NCBI GenBank assembly: GCA_030607635.1
Contig: JAUWJP010000089.1
Location: forward strand, 1-7,037
Source: Candidatus Aminicenantota bacterium
Lineage (GTDB): Bacteria > Acidobacteriota > Aminicenantia > Aminicenantales > Aminicenantaceae
Length of the DNA stretch: 7,037 nt
Direction: 5' to 3'
Shown: positions 6,164 through 7,037 of the stretch, in pieces
Layout of the letters: every line of letters starts with the position of its first letter
Numbering within the stretch: position 1 is the stretch's first letter
The notes under the pieces: generated by a model
Seen by the model: the letters and a program-made list of their open reading frames with translations, nothing else
What the model was told of the DNA's origin: nothing
Database searches by the model: none
Program-made: the position numbers and the translations under genes

Positions 6164-6679
6164 ATGAATGAACAAGCATTCTGTATTTTATGTGAAAAAA
6201 ACGCAGAGAAAGCGCATATTCCAGGTAGGCATGGATATTTTATAAAATGTGATATATGTGGGGAATATTTTTTGGCTTCACCGGAGATATTTGAGAGCAG
6301 TTATACAGCTATGCCCAGAGAAAAAAGAACAATGATATCATCTTATACAAGGGATTGTTTTGAGCATAGCAAGGAACCCCCTCAGCTGGAAGACTCGGGT
6401 TACTTAAAAGGGATAATTACAGATTATGAGAACAAGGCTCTTGATGATAAGGTGAAGAATTTAATCTTGTACGTAAGAAAGAAGTCTCCTCAGTATGGCT
6501 ATAATGTTTTGTTGGAAGCGGATAAAGATTACCCTATCACGTACTCGCTAGGTCCTGAAGGATTCACAGAAATTCTTAACAATGCGATTGAACAGATGTT
6601 GATTAAATCTATAGAATCAGGTTTTGAATTAACAGAGCAAGGATGGACGCTGGGCACAGAGCTTTTGGAAAAAGAATAA
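6164..6679 (+). CDS. Zinc-ribbon protein with probable winged-helix end; possible effector-less defence-type protein
   Basis: This 171-residue protein is not a named gene I recognise. It starts with a zinc ribbon: Cys7 and Cys10 (CILC), then Cys29 and Cys32 (CDIC), with GYFIKCDICGEYFL between the knuckles. A helical middle part (about 50-110) includes VKNLILYVRKKSPQYG. Residues about 111-128 hold VLLEADKDYPI, and 131-169 look like a winged helix ending in LTEQGWTLGTELLEK. From memory, the same order occurs in bacterial proteins where LTxxGW is followed by a TIR-like or deoxyribosyltransferase-like effector. Here translation ends two bases before a palindromic repeat, so either the effector was lost or this is a stand-alone form. 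It is the only plus-strand gene. Three 60-base lines counted by hand have 19, 21 and 24 G+C, against 30 and 35 in two fbp lines, which suggests transfer. The start is supported by GAGGTGG and a good promoter. Confidence 0.82.
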   Translation: MNEQAFCILCEKNAEKAHIPGRHGYFIKCDICGEYFLASPEIFESSYTAMPREKRTMISSYTRDCFEHSKEPPQLEDSGYLKGIITDYENKALDDKVKNLILYVRKKSPQYGYNVLLEADKDYPITYSLGPEGFTEILNNAIEQMLIKSIESGFELTEQGWTLGTELLEKE

Positions 6680-6680
6680 A

Positions 6681-6710
6681 GGTGGGCTTGATAAATCACG
6701 CCCCTACAGA
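6681..6710 (+). repeat. Palindromic repeat, GGGCTTGAT family, copy 2
   Basis: This 30-base unit differs from the one at 6771-6800 by only two bases. Those changes (G to A at the centre, A to C in the right arm) break part of the palindrome. It begins two bases after the stop codon of the zinc-ribbon gene. Weaker similarity with copy 3 continues after the unit (CAAATTC). Confidence 0.85.
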
Positions 6711-6770
6711 AGAATCAAATTCATACATAGGAAGGATTAAAACCGTTCAGTTTATTGATATATTCAAAAA

Positions 6771-6800
6771 GGTGGGCTTGATGAATCAAGCCCCTACAGA
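6771..6800 (+). repeat. Palindromic repeat, GGGCTTGAT family, copy 3
   Basis: GGGCTTGAT and its complement ATCAAGCCC meet around a short GA-containing centre. It lies exactly 90 bases after copy 2 in the same orientation. Copy 1 (24-53), reversed, matches it almost completely. It sits between the convergent zinc-ribbon and racemase genes, where a hairpin could separate the two transcripts. Confidence 0.85.
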
Positions 6801-6822
6801 GGAACAAATTCCTGCAATAATG

Positions 6823-7037
6823 TTATTTTGTTATTTTTGGCAGGAAGGGGCTGAGGCTGATCAATATTTTGTAAGATGAAACTTCTGCCCAGCCGGCGAT
6901 CTCCTCTGCCGTAATTTTCTCTTTTCCCTGATTGCCGAGGAGAACGACCTCATCTCCAGGAGAAACGGGCGTGTTTCCTTCAAGAAGGGCAGTGCAGTGG
7001 TTGGCAGTAACTGCAGCAATCAGAGGAAATCTTTTTC
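6823..7037 (-). CDS. alr: Alanine racemase-like protein, C-terminal end (partial)
   Basis: The last 70 codons and the TAA of a gene that runs off the right edge can be read in one frame. The fragment matches the C-terminal beta-domain of PLP-dependent alanine racemases: PGDEVVLLGNQGKEKITAEE (fragment residues 26-45) is characteristic, followed by IAGWAEVSSYKIL (46-58), where the family has a YEIL motif, and a short tail. Alanine racemase makes D-alanine for peptidoglycan in the cytosol. Where the usual VxMDQ-type segment is expected, this protein has VTANHC (fragment 9-14), so it may be a divergent racemase with altered specificity. The N-terminal PLP-binding lysine lies outside the window. 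The gene converges on the zinc-ribbon gene, with repeats in the gap. Confidence 0.78.
   Translation of the reverse strand, partial: KRFPLIAAVTANHCTALLEGNTPVSPGDEVVLLGNQGKEKITAEEIAGWAEVSSYKILISLSPFLPKITK

Noticed and set aside
6681..6800. The two palindromes as a CRISPR array.
   Set aside because: There are only two units, the step is 90 bases, the intervening 60 bases are not spacer-like, the third copy lies 6.6 kb away, and no cas genes are present.
6643..6879. A 78-codon plus-strand open frame after the zinc-ribbon gene.
   Set aside because: It overlaps the end of that gene, is mostly made of the two palindromic repeats, and runs into the racemase gene on the other strand.

Overview
The window looks like chromosomal housekeeping DNA from an uncultivated Gram-negative bacterium. 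A signal-peptide cyclophilin and a membrane-anchored M23 peptidase with a Csd3/MepM-like layout point to an envelope with a periplasm. An archaeal-type (class V) fructose-1,6-bisphosphate aldolase/phosphatase, a DUF2007 protein and many short palindromic intergenic repeats suggest a deep-branching or anaerobic lineage such as Desulfobacterota or Aminicenantes. That placement is an inference from gene types recalled from memory; there is no rRNA or marker gene here to settle it.

Layout: eight of the nine genes lie on the minus strand, so they are transcribed from right to left. In that order they are: the C-terminal end of an alanine racemase-like gene (6823-7037, running off the window), a periplasmic cyclophilin (5382-5969), a 65-residue two-helix membrane protein (5130-5327), an AGCS sodium:alanine/glycine symporter (3671-5041), the M23 peptidase (2166-3461), the aldolase/phosphatase fbp (952-2052), a Nudix hydrolase (447-869) and a DUF2007 protein (82-333). 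Good sigma70-type promoters can be read ahead of the M23 gene and ahead of fbp, so these start separate transcripts. fbp and the Nudix gene are 82 bases apart and may be co-transcribed.

The exception is 5970-6822. Here an A+T-rich plus-strand gene (6164-6679) has its own promoter and ribosome-binding site and is flanked by repeats. It encodes a zinc-ribbon protein with a probable winged-helix C-terminus. The same architecture is familiar from proteins that carry a TIR-like or deoxyribosyltransferase-like effector domain after it, but here the protein stops two bases before a palindromic repeat. It is the clearest accessory gene in the window.

The intergenic DNA is rich in repeats. There are three copies of a palindrome built on GGGCTTGAT/ATCAAGCCCC, two copies of a repeat bounded by ATTGC/GCAAT, two palindromes sharing a GGGG(T/A)CAG core, and a 146-base segment with 15-base terminal inverted repeats. 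One end of that segment supplies the -35 box of the M23 gene.

Functional themes, offered as inference: alanine or glycine uptake (AGCS) fits amino-acid use with gluconeogenesis through Fbp. Alanine racemase and the M23 protein touch D-alanine and peptidoglycan. No complete new multi-gene system is visible.
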